Assembly (NCBI GenBank): GCA_014898425.1
Contig: RCSZ01000007.1
Coordinates: 1,984,001-2,048,000, forward strand
Origin: Botryotinia globosa
Lineage: Eukaryota; Ascomycota; Leotiomycetes; Helotiales; Sclerotiniaceae
Direction: 5' to 3'
DNA: 64,000 bases
This document shows, piece by piece, positions 12,554-23,784 of this stretch. The first letter of the stretch is position 1. Each line of letters starts with the position of its first letter. The notes under the pieces were generated by a model that was given only the letters and a program-made list of their open reading frames with translations, had not been told where the DNA came from and made no database searches. The translations under genes and the position numbers were made by a program.

Positions 12554-15087
12554 GATGCTATATCTTCCGACCCGGTCGACCCTTTTGCGGCCGGATAGTT
12601 GCTCGACTCCGAAAACTCCTGATAGCAAACCACTCCAATATTTGAAATCAGACCACTCCGATCGTCACAGCGAAAGCTTATTTGACAAAATGGGAATCTT
12701 TAAGCCATACCTGAGTCAGCTGATTGTGCGTTTATAATGCTGCGCCTTTGTTATCTACTCCGTATATATACATACGACTGTATGTTTAATTTTGTTCGAG
12801 ACACTGTCTTGTGCGGATAGATTTTCCGGATGTACAATCTACAAAACTCAAAAAAGGGGACCAAGACTCATTGGATTATAGATGACGGTGAGTATAATTT
12901 CCAAGACCGTACGACGATAATATCACAGACGATAGCATCTTATTTCTAGGAGATTGGACTAATTTCCTGAACTTTAGTGTCGAATCAATGGGCAAGTGCT
13001 TGACAATGAGAAGTTTGCCTGATGAATTGGATAGTCACCATAGATGTCACATTTTGGGATAAATCGTCATCATCCAGGACGGGAATCTACGGTACTGCAT
13101 AGATTGAAGTTTAAAGAATGAATGATATGATGTAGAAGAGGCATTTTAATCGATTTAGGTTTTTACCCATTAATCAAAAATGGAGTGAGTGACAGTCAAA
13201 CTATCCTCTCTAGCGGATTAATCGAGGTCCGAGAGTCCCCCGCAGGATAATGCCTTGGAGAATGTCCATTCACAATTAGGATTGGGCAAATTATATAATC
13301 TGGCGGAGAATTATATATTTTTATATTATAATGTTTTTTTATTGATATAAAATATTACACCAAGATTATGCATATAATTCAACGGCCAATCAAACCTTTA
13401 GAATGAATAAAAATAGAATAGATTTGAAGATATTCTCTAATAGATTGTCAAAAAAGCTATTGTGGATTTTAAAAGATATTTGAATTATATGATTTATATT
13501 ATATAATTTCAGAATCATATGATTTCATTTTATATTTAACGAGCTCGGTTGAATTTTTCTTTTAAATTTATTATATAGGAGAAATCGATATTTATTAATA
13601 CGTTTAAATATTATATCATATATGCCCGATCCTACTCACAATGTGGGATTGTGGCGCCGACATTATTGACAGTGAAATGACCTCATAATTTGACTATATT
13701 ATTCTTGTTCGAGAGCACCAACACATAAGGTTACCTAGGTAATTCTTCTACTCCTAATTCCAGACGCGTCGGGGGTGTCGGACTATGTACAGTACCTGCC
13801 TCGCCTGCGTTTGCATTCCCTTACGCCCCCAAAGCCCGAGTACCTGTCAGAATCTTGAAAGTTGACGGCAAAGCCTGAAATTTGAAATTTGTTACTCAAG
13901 GTACTTTCGGAGATATCTCCAAATCCTTCGACGGCCCGGGGCGTAGGAGTTTTCCGCCAATTAAACTTTTACCATGTTTCCATCTCAGCGGGACAAGTCC
14001 TTTGGTGTGACACGGCATTGCTCTTCTACAGTAGAGTAGCTCCTTCGTTTGGTGTCCGTCAAGAACCGGCATGAAAATATAAAATGAATGATGGTGTGAT
14101 AAAAGTCTTGGTTACCATTACATACCAAGTTGAACTTGTAGGAATTAGTCTACAATTAGTGGCGATTGGCTACGATTAGCTTCGATTAGTTGCTAATATG
14201 TACTGCCGGTGCTACTCAGCCTACAACACCTAACTTTCCGAAACTAGAAGCACCAGAACCTTATTTCGTAATCACGACACCTTTTTCTTCATCACAAAAA
14301 GGAATACTGTAAGCATGTTGTGAAATCTATTTACAGGAATAAAAGGAAAGCTTGTTGCTATATAATCTTCTCTTCTCTTATGTTCACACGCATAATTCCA
14401 CTATTGTGTGTTTCGATGGCCGCTTGTCTTGTCTGATTCGTTTATTGTACATACTCGTATAGCACAATTTAATTAACATCCGACTAGACCTTGCGAACTC
14501 ATTATTATTGAACTTCTAAATGTGGTAAAGTGATGAGGGGCTCCAATCTATTCAAGCGAGTTGCTTGGCCCATAAGAGGCGTTTCTCATGTCGGTACCTT
14601 GCAAGCTCTAGCAGGGTGTATAAAAATCTTAGTCTAGATCTAACTTTGGTACCTGATATCCGCTCCAGAGAAGGGGGAGAGGAGAAGAAAGAGGAGAACA
14701 GACTAAACAAGAACGCCATCTGAGATCCTGAATGCGCGGATCGTTCCGTATTTTGGCCTGCAATAAGTATCACAGTTTCATCTACTTAGCTTAGAGAAAC
14801 CCAAATGGATGGATATCGGGAAAAGCCATTGATTTTGCACATGGCAAGCTTCGTCTTTCATGCTCCTCCCCTAGAGCTATCTACAAAGGTGTGCCTAGGT
14901 CCTGATATTTTCGTATCCATTGATCGAAAAAGTCTCCGGGTTGATCTGGACCCGTGCCCTTCGTTCCCATTGTTTTATTTCTAGAAAACTTGTATCTACC
15001 TCGCGCAGTCCCCCAATACTTAGCCCTACGCAATTCGTACAATATTCTAGATCTGACTAACGCGTGGGATCTTGCCCATCAGTTTTC
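12554..15087. other. gene-poor spacer with an AT-rich island
   Basis: About 2.5 kb without a supportable gene. It contains the very AT-rich stretch described separately at about 13290-13620, one TACCTAGGTA palindrome at 13732-13741, and a TACTCCGTA element near 12757-12765. The right end should hold the promoter of the rhodopsin-domain gene. Confidence 0.5.
13290..13620. other. AT-rich island
   Basis: About 330 bp are made almost entirely of A and T (for example long TATATTATAAT-like runs at 13310-13330 and 13480-13550), in sharp contrast to flanking DNA of ordinary composition. No open frame survives. In ascomycetes such blocks are often relics of repeats mutated by RIP (C:G to T:A), but no parental element can be recognised here, so that reading is inference. 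Confidence 0.6.
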
Positions 15088-16741
15088 ATGGATGACGATG
15101 AAAATTCCACTAGAATTATTATGAGTTCTTCGCGCGCAGTTCATCATTTTGTATCCCCTGAGAGAGAGGTCAACGCCGGCATCTGGTCCCTTTTCGGCGG
15201 TGCGACTGTATGTCTAGTTCTTCGACTTTGGTGCAAGCTGAGGAGACAAGGTCTTTGGTGGGACGATTATATACTGATACTTTCCTGGGTGAATACACTT
15301 TTCCGAAATATCGAGTCACGAACTTCGTCCAGCTAACCATCGTATACTAGGTGGTTCTTCTAACAACCGACATCTTTATATCCTACGAATTTGCGACCGG
15401 ATATGTCGTCAAGACTTGGAATGATCGAATGTTGATTCTCGTATCCATATCGTCCTGCCTCACTACCGCCGGCCAAACATGGAGCAAATCCGCATTTGCA
15501 GTGACTCTTCTAAGGATGACAAACAAATGGCAAAAAATGATTTGCGTAGCCACCCTCATCATCCTCAACATTTTCCTCGTCCTCAAAGTCTTTGTGAATT
15601 GGTCCAGATACTGTGGTAAATCCGGATATCAGAACTGGTGGAGGATGCCTGGTTTCTGTATTGATTACCAAGCAGCAGCTCACATCAAGGTTGGGGGAAA
15701 TAGTGGGTGCCAAAATCCATATAATCAGATTGTCGATCACTAACGTTTCCCATCTAGTCTTCAATATTGTGGCGGACTTTGTACTGGCTCTGTTCCCATG
15801 GATGGTCACATGGAAATTGAGGATATCGTTGAAAGAGAAGATCGCTCTTTGCATCACGATGAGTCTTGGGGTTGTGGTCGCTATCATCTCAGCTGTAAGA
15901 ACTGCTTGGATGGAGGATCCAAGGGTCGATGCCTATGATGATTACTATTTTTGTAAGTTTTGAAAAAAACATTATCTCTATACTCCTCTTCAACTTCCTT
16001 CCCTCTTCATATTTATACAACCTCCATGCCCCTCCCATACTTCAACTGAATCATCCCCAATCTAACAAACCACCAGGGCACCAAGGATTGTCCATGGTCT
16101 GGTATTCCGCCGAGGTCGCTGGCACCATCATCGTGCAATCCATCCCGCTAATGCGACCCCTCGTAAACGACATGCACACGTCTCTCGCCTCCAAAAAGTT
16201 AGGATCCGGCGCCGACGGTAAAAGTTACGGTCCAGGAAAATCAAACAAGAGTACGAAACGACGAACTCTTACTCTTATCTTGCAAGGATGCGACGTAAAA
16301 GATGACGAAAATGATTTAGAAAATCAGAAGAGAGTTGACGTGGATCGAATGCATTTAACTCAGGATGAGAATGGGAAGATAGTACTTAGGAGGAGAACCG
16401 ACTCAGATAGGGATGTAAACGCGTATCAAAACAGTCGCGTGACGAGCTCTGCTAAGAGATTGGAGGAGGAAGAAATAGGATTGACCGAGGATCAAAAGGA
16501 CAGGATGGTGGTGAGTACTGAATATCACGCCAATGGAGGATCGTTGGAGGATATTCCAGAGTACCATGCTCATGGAGGGCCATTGGAGGAAATCCCCGAG
16601 TATCATGCTCACAGAAGCCCGTTGGAGGAAATTCCCGAGTACCATCCTCACGGAGAGTCGCTGGAGGAGATAACCGAGTACCGTACGATTGGAGGCAAGG
16701 AGCATATCCCCATGACGGAATTCCATGCTGTCACTTGTTAA
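15088..16741 (+). CDS. rhodopsin-domain fungal integral membrane protein
   Basis: Four exons: 15088-15288, 15351-15702, 15758-15952, 16077-16741; phases agree and the product is 470 residues. The visible pattern is that of the large fungal rhodopsin-domain (PTH11-related) membrane proteins: WWDDYILILSW after the first span, a span with TWSKSAFAVTLLRMT, the loop cysteine of MPGFCIDYQ, NIVADFVLALFPW, then MSLGVVVAIISAVRTAWM and a last span ending QSIPLMRPLV. About seven membrane segments are expected. The cytosolic tail is long and charged and holds four tandem 13-residue repeats (see separate entry). Family members are usually plasma-membrane proteins of unproven ligand; a sensing role is inference. 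The second exon's donor at 15703 was chosen because it alone keeps the NIVADF frame. An in-frame ATG at 15121 is a possible alternative start. Confidence 0.8.
16520..16690 (+). repeat. coding minisatellite: 39-bp unit, four copies plus partial
   Basis: Inside the last exon of the rhodopsin-domain gene, a 39-bp unit encoding EYHxHGGxLEEIP repeats at 16520-16558, 16559-16597, 16598-16636 and 16637-16675, with a decayed fifth start (EYRTIGG) to 16690. Copies differ at several bases, so the array is not newly made, but the reading frame and the Glu-Tyr-His and Leu-Glu-Glu-Ile-Pro cores are kept. The repeat is acidic and His-rich. Confidence 0.9.
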
Positions 16742-16953
16742 TATGTACATATCAAAACCATGTAAATAATTTCACCAAAAAAAAGATGAAAAGGTTCCAA
16801 AGATGTATCTTCTATTGTAAGGATATCTATAAATTTCCAATTTTTCAAGAAAGTTTCATTCGCTAATGATTATTTGTGTACCGGTACCCGCATTCCCCTA
16901 TATTCAAATATCCAAATATCTAAGCCTCAATCCCATAATCCTATATATATACA

Positions 16954-18186
16954 TCAAAACTTCGCCACCCTCTCCTCATACGCTCTCCGTTCCTTCTTCA
17001 TTATTCTATCGACCCACAAATAACTCGTCGTTGCCCAAATAGCCAAATAAGCAAACAGAACCCCCAACGACAACCCAAACGCATAATGAAACTCCAGCGA
17101 CCAAATGACGGCGCTCAAACTACCCAGATAAACCATGACGCCAAAAATCCACCATAGCGTCAGATGTAAAAACATTCTTCGAAACCCCGGCGAAGAATCA
17201 TATCGCGCATTATATCGCACTCGGAACTCTCGGTCTTGCAGACCGTCCACCGCGATGAAATCTTCCGCCGCATAGTATATAAATGGACGCATGGGGGAGC
17301 CCCGCGCGTGAGAATTAATCCCGATAGGAATCTTGAACGGGATGAGGGAGATCACCATGACGATACCGAGGAAACTCATCAGGAAGCCCGGAGAATAGAG
17401 ATACAGCTCCGGAATCTCGAGTTCGCTTCCCACCACAAACGGGATGAGCGCCATCAACATCGAAACACCATATACCCAGGACGTGGCATCCAATTCCCAT
17501 TTAGATCTTGAGAGCAGCGGGGCACAGAGATCGCGATACTTGAGAAGCCTTAAGACGCGCACGATCAAGATGTAGAGTTCGCCGAATCCAAAACAGATGA
17601 TTGCATAGCCGAGAATGTCTTTGTCGTATTCTGGTTTTTCGAGTGGACATTCGTTTTTGGGGTATGCTTCGCAGGATTTGGCCCAGCGGGCGCGATGGAC
17701 GTCGAACCAGACGTAGTATATTATGCATGGGAAGACGATATCGGAGAGGAGGATAACAGCCGGACCGATGGTGATGGAGAGGTGATCTGTTGGTTTCGGA
17801 TTTTTCTGTGCCAGTTTTTCATAAGCTGGAGGTGCTGCGAGAGCGCTGCTTCCGTTTTCAGAATCTGAGGCGAGAGCTGGTGTAGCGTTGAAGATGGCAT
17901 TTCCGTTGTCTACGGTTTCGGCCGGAAGGTATGCTGGTATTTCTTCAATGGTATTGTTGTGCGGATCAATGACGTTGATGCTAGGTGCCTCATTCGTGTG
18001 TTCCGGTCTTCTAACTGCTTCATTGAGAGAGACGTTCGCACTGGAACCTGGTGTTAAAGGTCTTCCTTCTTCTTTCTTTCCAGCATCGCTGACAAATGGT
18101 GGGATTTCGTTATGATTCTGGCCGATTTCTATCACTGGTAGCTGCGGAGCTCCGCCCTCACCAGCCCTGGCTGTTGTAGAAGCCAT
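16954..18186 (-). CDS. fungal multi-span membrane protein with N-terminal PPxY motif
   Basis: An intronless frame of 410 residues. The first ~130 residues are hydrophilic and disordered and include PPAY at 119-122, a PPxY motif of the kind bound by WW-domain ubiquitin ligases such as Rsp5. After this come about six hydrophobic segments (for example ITIGPAVILLSDIVFPCIIY, ILGYAIICFGFGELYILIV, PGFLMSFLGIVMVISLIPF and, near the end, MFLHLTLWWIFGVMVYLG). The C-terminus is short and basic (RIMKKERRAYEERVAKF). I do not recognise a named domain; the layout matches uncharacterised ascomycete membrane proteins. It is convergent with the rhodopsin-domain gene, with stops only about 210 bp apart. Control through Rsp5-type ubiquitination is inference from the motif. 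Confidence 0.75.
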   Translation of the reverse strand: MASTTARAGEGGAPQLPVIEIGQNHNEIPPFVSDAGKKEEGRPLTPGSSANVSLNEAVRRPEHTNEAPSINVIDPHNNTIEEIPAYLPAETVDNGNAIFNATPALASDSENGSSALAAPPAYEKLAQKNPKPTDHLSITIGPAVILLSDIVFPCIIYYVWFDVHRARWAKSCEAYPKNECPLEKPEYDKDILGYAIICFGFGELYILIVRVLRLLKYRDLCAPLLSRSKWELDATSWVYGVSMLMALIPFVVGSELEIPELYLYSPGFLMSFLGIVMVISLIPFKIPIGINSHARGSPMRPFIYYAAEDFIAVDGLQDREFRVRYNARYDSSPGFRRMFLHLTLWWIFGVMVYLGSLSAVIWSLEFHYAFGLSLGVLFAYLAIWATTSYLWVDRIMKKERRAYEERVAKF

Positions 18187-19236
18187 AGATATATATGTTT
18201 GTATTTATATATGCAGGGAGGTAGGTATACTGCTGATGTTCAGCAAAAGTACAATCCTGAAATATTGTTGAATGGGGAAGTACTCTTAATGATCTGGGGT
18301 TTCTGAACCTTCGAGAAAGATCAGACAGCACGTGTTACTAAGACGAAGAGCTGTCTTGTTTCATGTAGGTAGGATTTCAAGAGCGCTTGAAGAAGCTAGA
18401 GTACGCTAGTGCTCCTGAGGTGTTTCAACAGGTAAAGGGCCTATACCTATCTGCAGTGGTATAATAGGCTATGCTGGCTTCAGATTAATACGATGGTCGT
18501 AAGCCTTTTGCTGTGTGGATAAGAGAAAGGAAAAGCAGTTGAGTGACAAAGGAAAGGAAGGAATCATGATGGTTAAGATCATGCTGTAAGGTCTTGCCTT
18601 CCACCATCAAAAACAGTGGGGATGCTCAAAGAAAATCAATCAAATATCACTAGTCATCATGGGAGAATTTGTTCGGTATTCAAAATGGCATTCTAGAATC
18701 AGTTATCAAGTGCGGTGGGAGATGAAACCGACGTATACGCCCGAAGCTTCCATCAAATGTTCCATCCAAAAGATACCTAGTCTTTCAATAATATTGAAGA
18801 ACTGCACTGCTTGACTCAGATATTACGTCTGAGCAACATTTTGAGAATTAATCTGCACTCTCAAAAAGATTCTTTTGAGTCTGTTCACCAGCTTGTGAAA
18901 TAAAGTTTAAAATTTATTGCCGTTGGAGGTTTTGCGCCGATATATGCAAGTGGTTTCACGACTCGCGAGCCATTTTAGTACTCTCCATTCGACCCGAAAA
19001 CCCACTTCGCGCATCTATGCAGGGTCACTGCGGCTACTATAATAGTGCCTTAAATGTGGCCTCGGGCTTCTTGATCAATGTCCTGCAAAACTGATATTCT
19101 CCAATTAGATTACATTGTGCCGATTATAAAATGGGACCGGAAGAGGGATTCACAAACTCAATTTATTTAATTCGCCCCTTTTCTGCCCGGCCCGCTTCGT
19201 GCCATTCATACAGAGGATCTGCGAAAATGCAATCGA
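18187..19236. other. intergenic region
   Basis: About 1.05 kb holding the promoter of the 410-residue membrane protein gene and the 3' UTR of the TFIIIC subunit gene. No coding frame, tRNA-like element or tandem repeat was seen. Confidence 0.5.
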
Positions 19237-22200
19237 CTAAATTACAAGCCATTTCCTGGCTATGGAATTTGCCAATTTCTTATTACCTGTGACCATACAA
19301 AGAATTTTGAGATTGTATGCAGTATCAATTTCAATATCTTCTCGTGAGCTCTCATGGCCATCGTTCTCTTTCAGTACACGAAGGTAGTATTTTATCGCAA
19401 GATGCGAGACACCAAGCATGTGATAAACTCTGGCCAGATTGTAATGAGCCTCCTGACGTTCTTCGAGAATGGTTGACTGTTTGCGTGAGTTATAATAATC
19501 GAAAAGGAACGTCAGACCTTGGAGGATCATGAATTGCCTGTTATCTGCTTGTCTCTTGAGCGAGTGATGAACATAAGCAAGGCCTATGTTCAGATTTATG
19601 ATAGCATTATTTGGATCAAGTGCATAAGCTCTCAGGAAATAGTCTACGATTTATTTCGTTAACAAAATGATCCGTCCAAAATATCAATTTGGGTTGAAGT
19701 ACTTAAAGAGTATGCATAGCTTGTTCCCGAGTAAAGAATATGGCCGTATAACATTAGGAGAGCGACGTCCATATCATCGTTAAGAATTGGTTTCCCATCT
19801 TTGTCCTGCGACGTGTAGCCGGCTTTCTCTGCATAGCCTCTTTGACGACGAGTTTTATCGACGAGATTGAAATCCATGGCCTTGACTTGGCGAAGCATAT
19901 ACTTTTGTTCGGGACCTGAACAATACCACGAGACTGGAGATTGACACAGCCTCGCTATGGCTGCGTACATTCTGTAAGAATCTGTGGTGAACTGGTATTC
20001 TCTCATGAAATATCTTGCCACTCTAATACACATCTCCTCGTCATTACAGAGCAAAGCACAAGCTGTATAACAATTAGTAAAAAGCTAACTTCTCAAAACC
20101 CTATCAACTTACTGCCCCAGCATACATGGATCAAGAACATGTCCTCGCGCTTATGGTAGAAGACGATTGCGTCCCTAGCGGACTCGCAAATCTCATATGA
20201 CTCTCGATCGTGCCCATCCTTCGCGAGACAAATTGCGTACTCGAGAAAGATATCCAGCCAAGAACTGAACGAGATACCCCGATAATCAGCTGGAATACTA
20301 GCAGATGTAGCACTAGTTCGGTCCTCAGCATCGGCCCCGAGTTCTAAAAGAGTCAGTAATTGATAGGTAGAGTCAAATATTAGGAAGTGTTTACTAACTT
20401 TTTGACAATCGATCAGCCATCTCCGTTAAATCAGTCTCCAGTTTGGTCTCCGCTTGAAATTTATCGTCATGAGTATAACCCAAGAATTTGACATATTTAT
20501 CCCAAGGATAAAAGGTTTTAAAGGCCCGAAAATCATCAATGAGATCTTCAGCAGCCTCCATCCACTTATAGGTTGCTGTTGGATCCCCAGCTCTCATCTG
20601 TTCAAGTTCCGCTTTCATAATAGAGTATTGATTCTGTAGATGTTCCGCTCTGGCGGCCTCTTCCTTCTTCCTTTCAGCTGGATTAAGGAGCCTGCGTGGC
20701 GCATAACGAGATTGACCCCTCCGAATACCAGGGAACAACGTATATTTTCTACGTGGCTTCTTAGAAGGTGCAGGGTCGGAAGATCCTGTTCCAAATGCTG
20801 GGTTCTCATTTTGACGTTGTGTTCGTCGAATTGCTATGATTTCATTCACATACATGAAAGACTGGTCTTTTTCGTTTAGTCTTTCATAAAGTTTAGCGAG
20901 CTCCATCCTTGCTGGAATGTTGTCCACCTCCATTTGTACTGCGTTTTGAAAACAGAGTTCGGCCTCTTGGTCAGACTTTTCACCAAGCCAACACTTACCC
21001 ATCTTGAATTGCAGCGAAGCACCTTCGGAACCAACGCCTGGTGCCAATGGTAAGTAGTAATCCAAAGCATCCTTATTATAACCCTTTTCAGCCAAAGTAT
21101 CAGCGACTTCCTCAAAGAGGTGAGGAAATTCTTCAACGAGACTTTGGCCATTATAGTCAGAGGTTTTAAGATAACTAAAATGACGCTGGATATGTTAGGA
21201 AAACTTTTACATAATGGAGAATGAGCTGGCTTACCATAGTTTCTTTGTAATGGCCAAGGAACAACCGGTATAGTCCAAGTTTGACTCGTAGCTCGATGGG
21301 CAAGCCTGGACCATATGTATCTAACGGGAATGTCTTCGCATCAAATTGGGAACACTCAGATCTTCTAATATGATCATCGTCCCACTCTCGATCATCATCA
21401 ACGAATTGGTCCCAAAATTCTTCTTCACTTCTTCCTACTAACCAACGAGCTACTGACCTGAGCTCCTTGATCCCTTCAGTGTATTTTTCCATGAGCCCAA
21501 AAAGCTCGACGTATGCGTAGGCATCTGTCCAACCAAAGGGTGTGTCAATTTCTACATCGGCTTTCTTGAATTTATCAAGGGTTTTTGTGTAAAGTTTCAT
21601 GGCGACCTCTACCTGCTCCCGATCAACGTAGATTGACGCTAGTGTTTGAATAACTTCTGTATCGAATGGGCAACGCTTGAGAATAATCTCATATTCTTTG
21701 GCCGCATGACTAAGATTTCTTCGCTCAAGCATGAGAGAAGCTTTGATTCTCCGAGCCTCAAGATCTTGTGAATCCGCTCGGAGGATTTGTTGAGCAGCGT
21801 ACTGAGCAGAGATAAGAAACTCTGATCTTAAATCGCCAGTCTCGTTCAAAGCAAAATTTAAGGCGGCATACCAAGCACCGGGATGCTTCGGCCTCCAAGT
21901 CGCAGCAACCATCAGAGCCTTGACAGCCGAGTTGTATTCGCCCAATTCTTTGAAGCAGGCAGATAGTAAAGTCCATGCTTCGTAAGTCTCTGCATTAATT
22001 CGAACAATTTCCGCAGCTATATCTCTAGCTTCTTCACAACGCCCATTCAAGAATGCATGATTGGCTTGACCTAACCGTAATTTGATATCACCAGTTGGCT
22101 CCGCTGCTTTCCGTGGACCTCTGATACCCGGTTTGCGACCTCTACCTCCTTTGGCACCGCGCTTTTTGCCTTTCTTTCGACCAGCGGCGGCATCATCGGA

Positions 22201-22613
22201 ATCATCATCACTATCTAAGTGTCTAGCTTGGCGCACCTCATTCTGCATCTTGCGTATTCCTTTACCGAATTCCCGATAATCGGGATCTGAATCATCCGAA
22301 TCACCACTATAACAATGTCAACCCAATATCAAACGTACGCTCTGCCTCCAAAGTAAACTTACCCAAAATCCATATCTAGAATGTCATCCACGCCATCCAC
22401 CTGCTCTCGTCTCTGATTTCTCTGCTCCGTACTTGCTGCAGCAAATTCGGCCCTTGCACTGTCCAGACTGAAGCCATCACTGCCTTGCGCTGAGGTTGAA
22501 TCATGAGTAGGCCATGTTAAATTTTGGCTCTGGCTTGCTTCTGGATCTGGGTATTGGTGACCTGGACCAGTGGAAGCATAGGCCGGTGATATATTATGAG
22601 AGTAACCAGACAT
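19237..22613 (-). CDS. TFC4: transcription factor TFIIIC subunit, TPR protein (Tfc4/Sfc4, tau131 type)
   Basis: Six exons are inferred: 22363-22613, 21235-22306, 20399-21185, 20113-20343, 19703-20062 and 19237-19643. The introns are 49-59 nt with matching phases; the product is 1035 residues. The start is the ATG of MSGYSHNISP. The N-terminus is acidic (VDDILDMDF, then SDDSDPDYREFGKG) followed by a basic Lys/Arg/Gly patch. Then come many tetratricopeptide repeats: GQANHAFLNGRCEEARDIAA and LSHAAKEYEIILKRCPFDTE in the first array, and EEVADTLAEKGYNKDALDYY, AELCFQNAVQMEVDN and AHYNLARVYHMLGVSHLAIK in the later ones. The conserved ending is KKLANSIARKWLVI. Family knowledge: this subunit of TFIIIC binds the A box side of tRNA and 5S promoters and recruits TFIIIB for RNA polymerase III. 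It is divergent from the Sen15 gene. Confidence 0.88.
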
Positions 22614-23193
22614 TTTATCTGGAACCCTAAAAATATCGAAGCCTCTCACAGGCTTGATGAATTCTTAGAGTTCTTTTATCTTTAAGATTTATTGGTTTTT
22701 GTAGTTATCATGCGCAACCTCAGCTGGTTAAAATGTGTGTTCAGTGTATGTATTTCTCTTTCAAAAAGTATTCAAGAGGCACAACCTCTTGAGGGGTCGG
22801 AAATGATTGAAATAGAATCTAAAGCTTAAAGTAAGTGCTCAGACGTACCACCGTAGGAAAGAGAAAAGTAGGTAGTCTTGAATAACATGTTTTTATAGAA
22901 AAGTATGTCGCTCTTTTTATTTCGACGGAGAGAACGATAACAAGATCTAGAAGTTTGAGATCTTAGCCTTGCATAAGGCTGATGAAATATTATAGACCGC
23001 CTTCCTTAAACGATAAAATTTTCCCCCACCTAAATTTCATTCAGCCCCGCGAAAGAATTATTCGATCCATATCTACGATACAAATTTGTGATAAGAAAAA
23101 GTCATTGATTATCGCAAAATACAACACAGCGAATGAGTGTCCAAACACAATTCTTCCATCATCCTCAGTAGAACTCACCGCCATTCATTCAAG
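22614..23193. promoter_or_regulatory. shared divergent promoter region of the TFIIIC and Sen15 genes
   Basis: 580 bp separate the start codons of the two head-to-head genes. Both products act in tRNA biogenesis, so a common control region is plausible. No specific binding site was identified; the region is moderately AT-rich without tandem repeats. Confidence 0.45.
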
Positions 23194-23784
23194 ATGCCCT
23201 CCACCACTTCTCCTACTACCTCCCTCCCACCAAATTCCGCCCTCCAGAACCTTCTTAACACCCAAACACCCACCCCCCTCGAAACCACCCACCCCGCCTA
23301 CCTCCACCATCTCGCAACCACCATTCTCCAAAATCTACAACTCCAACACGATTGGACCTCCCTAACAATCCACACACACTCCCCCTTAACCTCGCACCCT
23401 CTTCCTCGTCCTCTAATCTCCGGATTGCCTCCTCGACGCGCCTACATCCACCCCGACGAGCAAGTCGCCATCCTCAAAGCCGAGCATTCCTCCGGAGAAA
23501 CCATTGCGCAATTTCCCGAGCGCGAATGGGTCCTGCCTACGCATCTGGAAGAGAAATGGAGTTTAGCACGCTTTGCAGAGGTGTTTGACGCTGTGGGGAC
23601 TGTGCCTCCTGGTTCTGGGGCCGAGGGAAAGGAAGATGCTCAGGAGGATGGCGAGGAGATTGTGGGAGGGAAATGGCAGGGAGAAAATAGACAGAAGAGG
23701 ATACTGTTGGCGACGGTGCATGATGATAGTACGATTGTGTATTATATCATGCATGATGGAATTGTGAAGCCTCGACAGAATTGA
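23194..23784 (+). CDS. SEN15: tRNA-splicing endonuclease subunit Sen15
   Basis: An intronless frame of 196 residues from the ATG at 23194. The first part is low complexity (Ser/Thr/Pro). From about residue 40 (HPAYLHHLATTILQNLQLQH) it follows the Sen15 fold, with PRRAYIHPDEQVAIL, REWVLPTHLEEKWSLARFAEVFDAV and the strongly typical ending RILLATVHDDSTIVYYIMHDGIVKPRQ. Family knowledge: Sen15 is a structural, non-catalytic subunit of the tRNA-intron endonuclease (with Sen2, Sen34 and Sen54), and it pairs with the nuclease subunits through this C-terminal strand. A short acidic linker near residue 155 (EGKEDAQEDGEE) is a fungal insertion. An upstream GTG in frame was not taken as the start. Confidence 0.85.
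   Translation: MPSTTSPTTSLPPNSALQNLLNTQTPTPLETTHPAYLHHLATTILQNLQLQHDWTSLTIHTHSPLTSHPLPRPLISGLPPRRAYIHPDEQVAILKAEHSSGETIAQFPEREWVLPTHLEEKWSLARFAEVFDAVGTVPPGSGAEGKEDAQEDGEEIVGGKWQGENRQKRILLATVHDDSTIVYYIMHDGIVKPRQN

Noticed and set aside
16403..16750. 115-codon minus-strand frame over the 39-bp repeats
   Set aside because: The repeat keeps the opposite strand open by its periodicity; the plus-strand gene explains the sequence.
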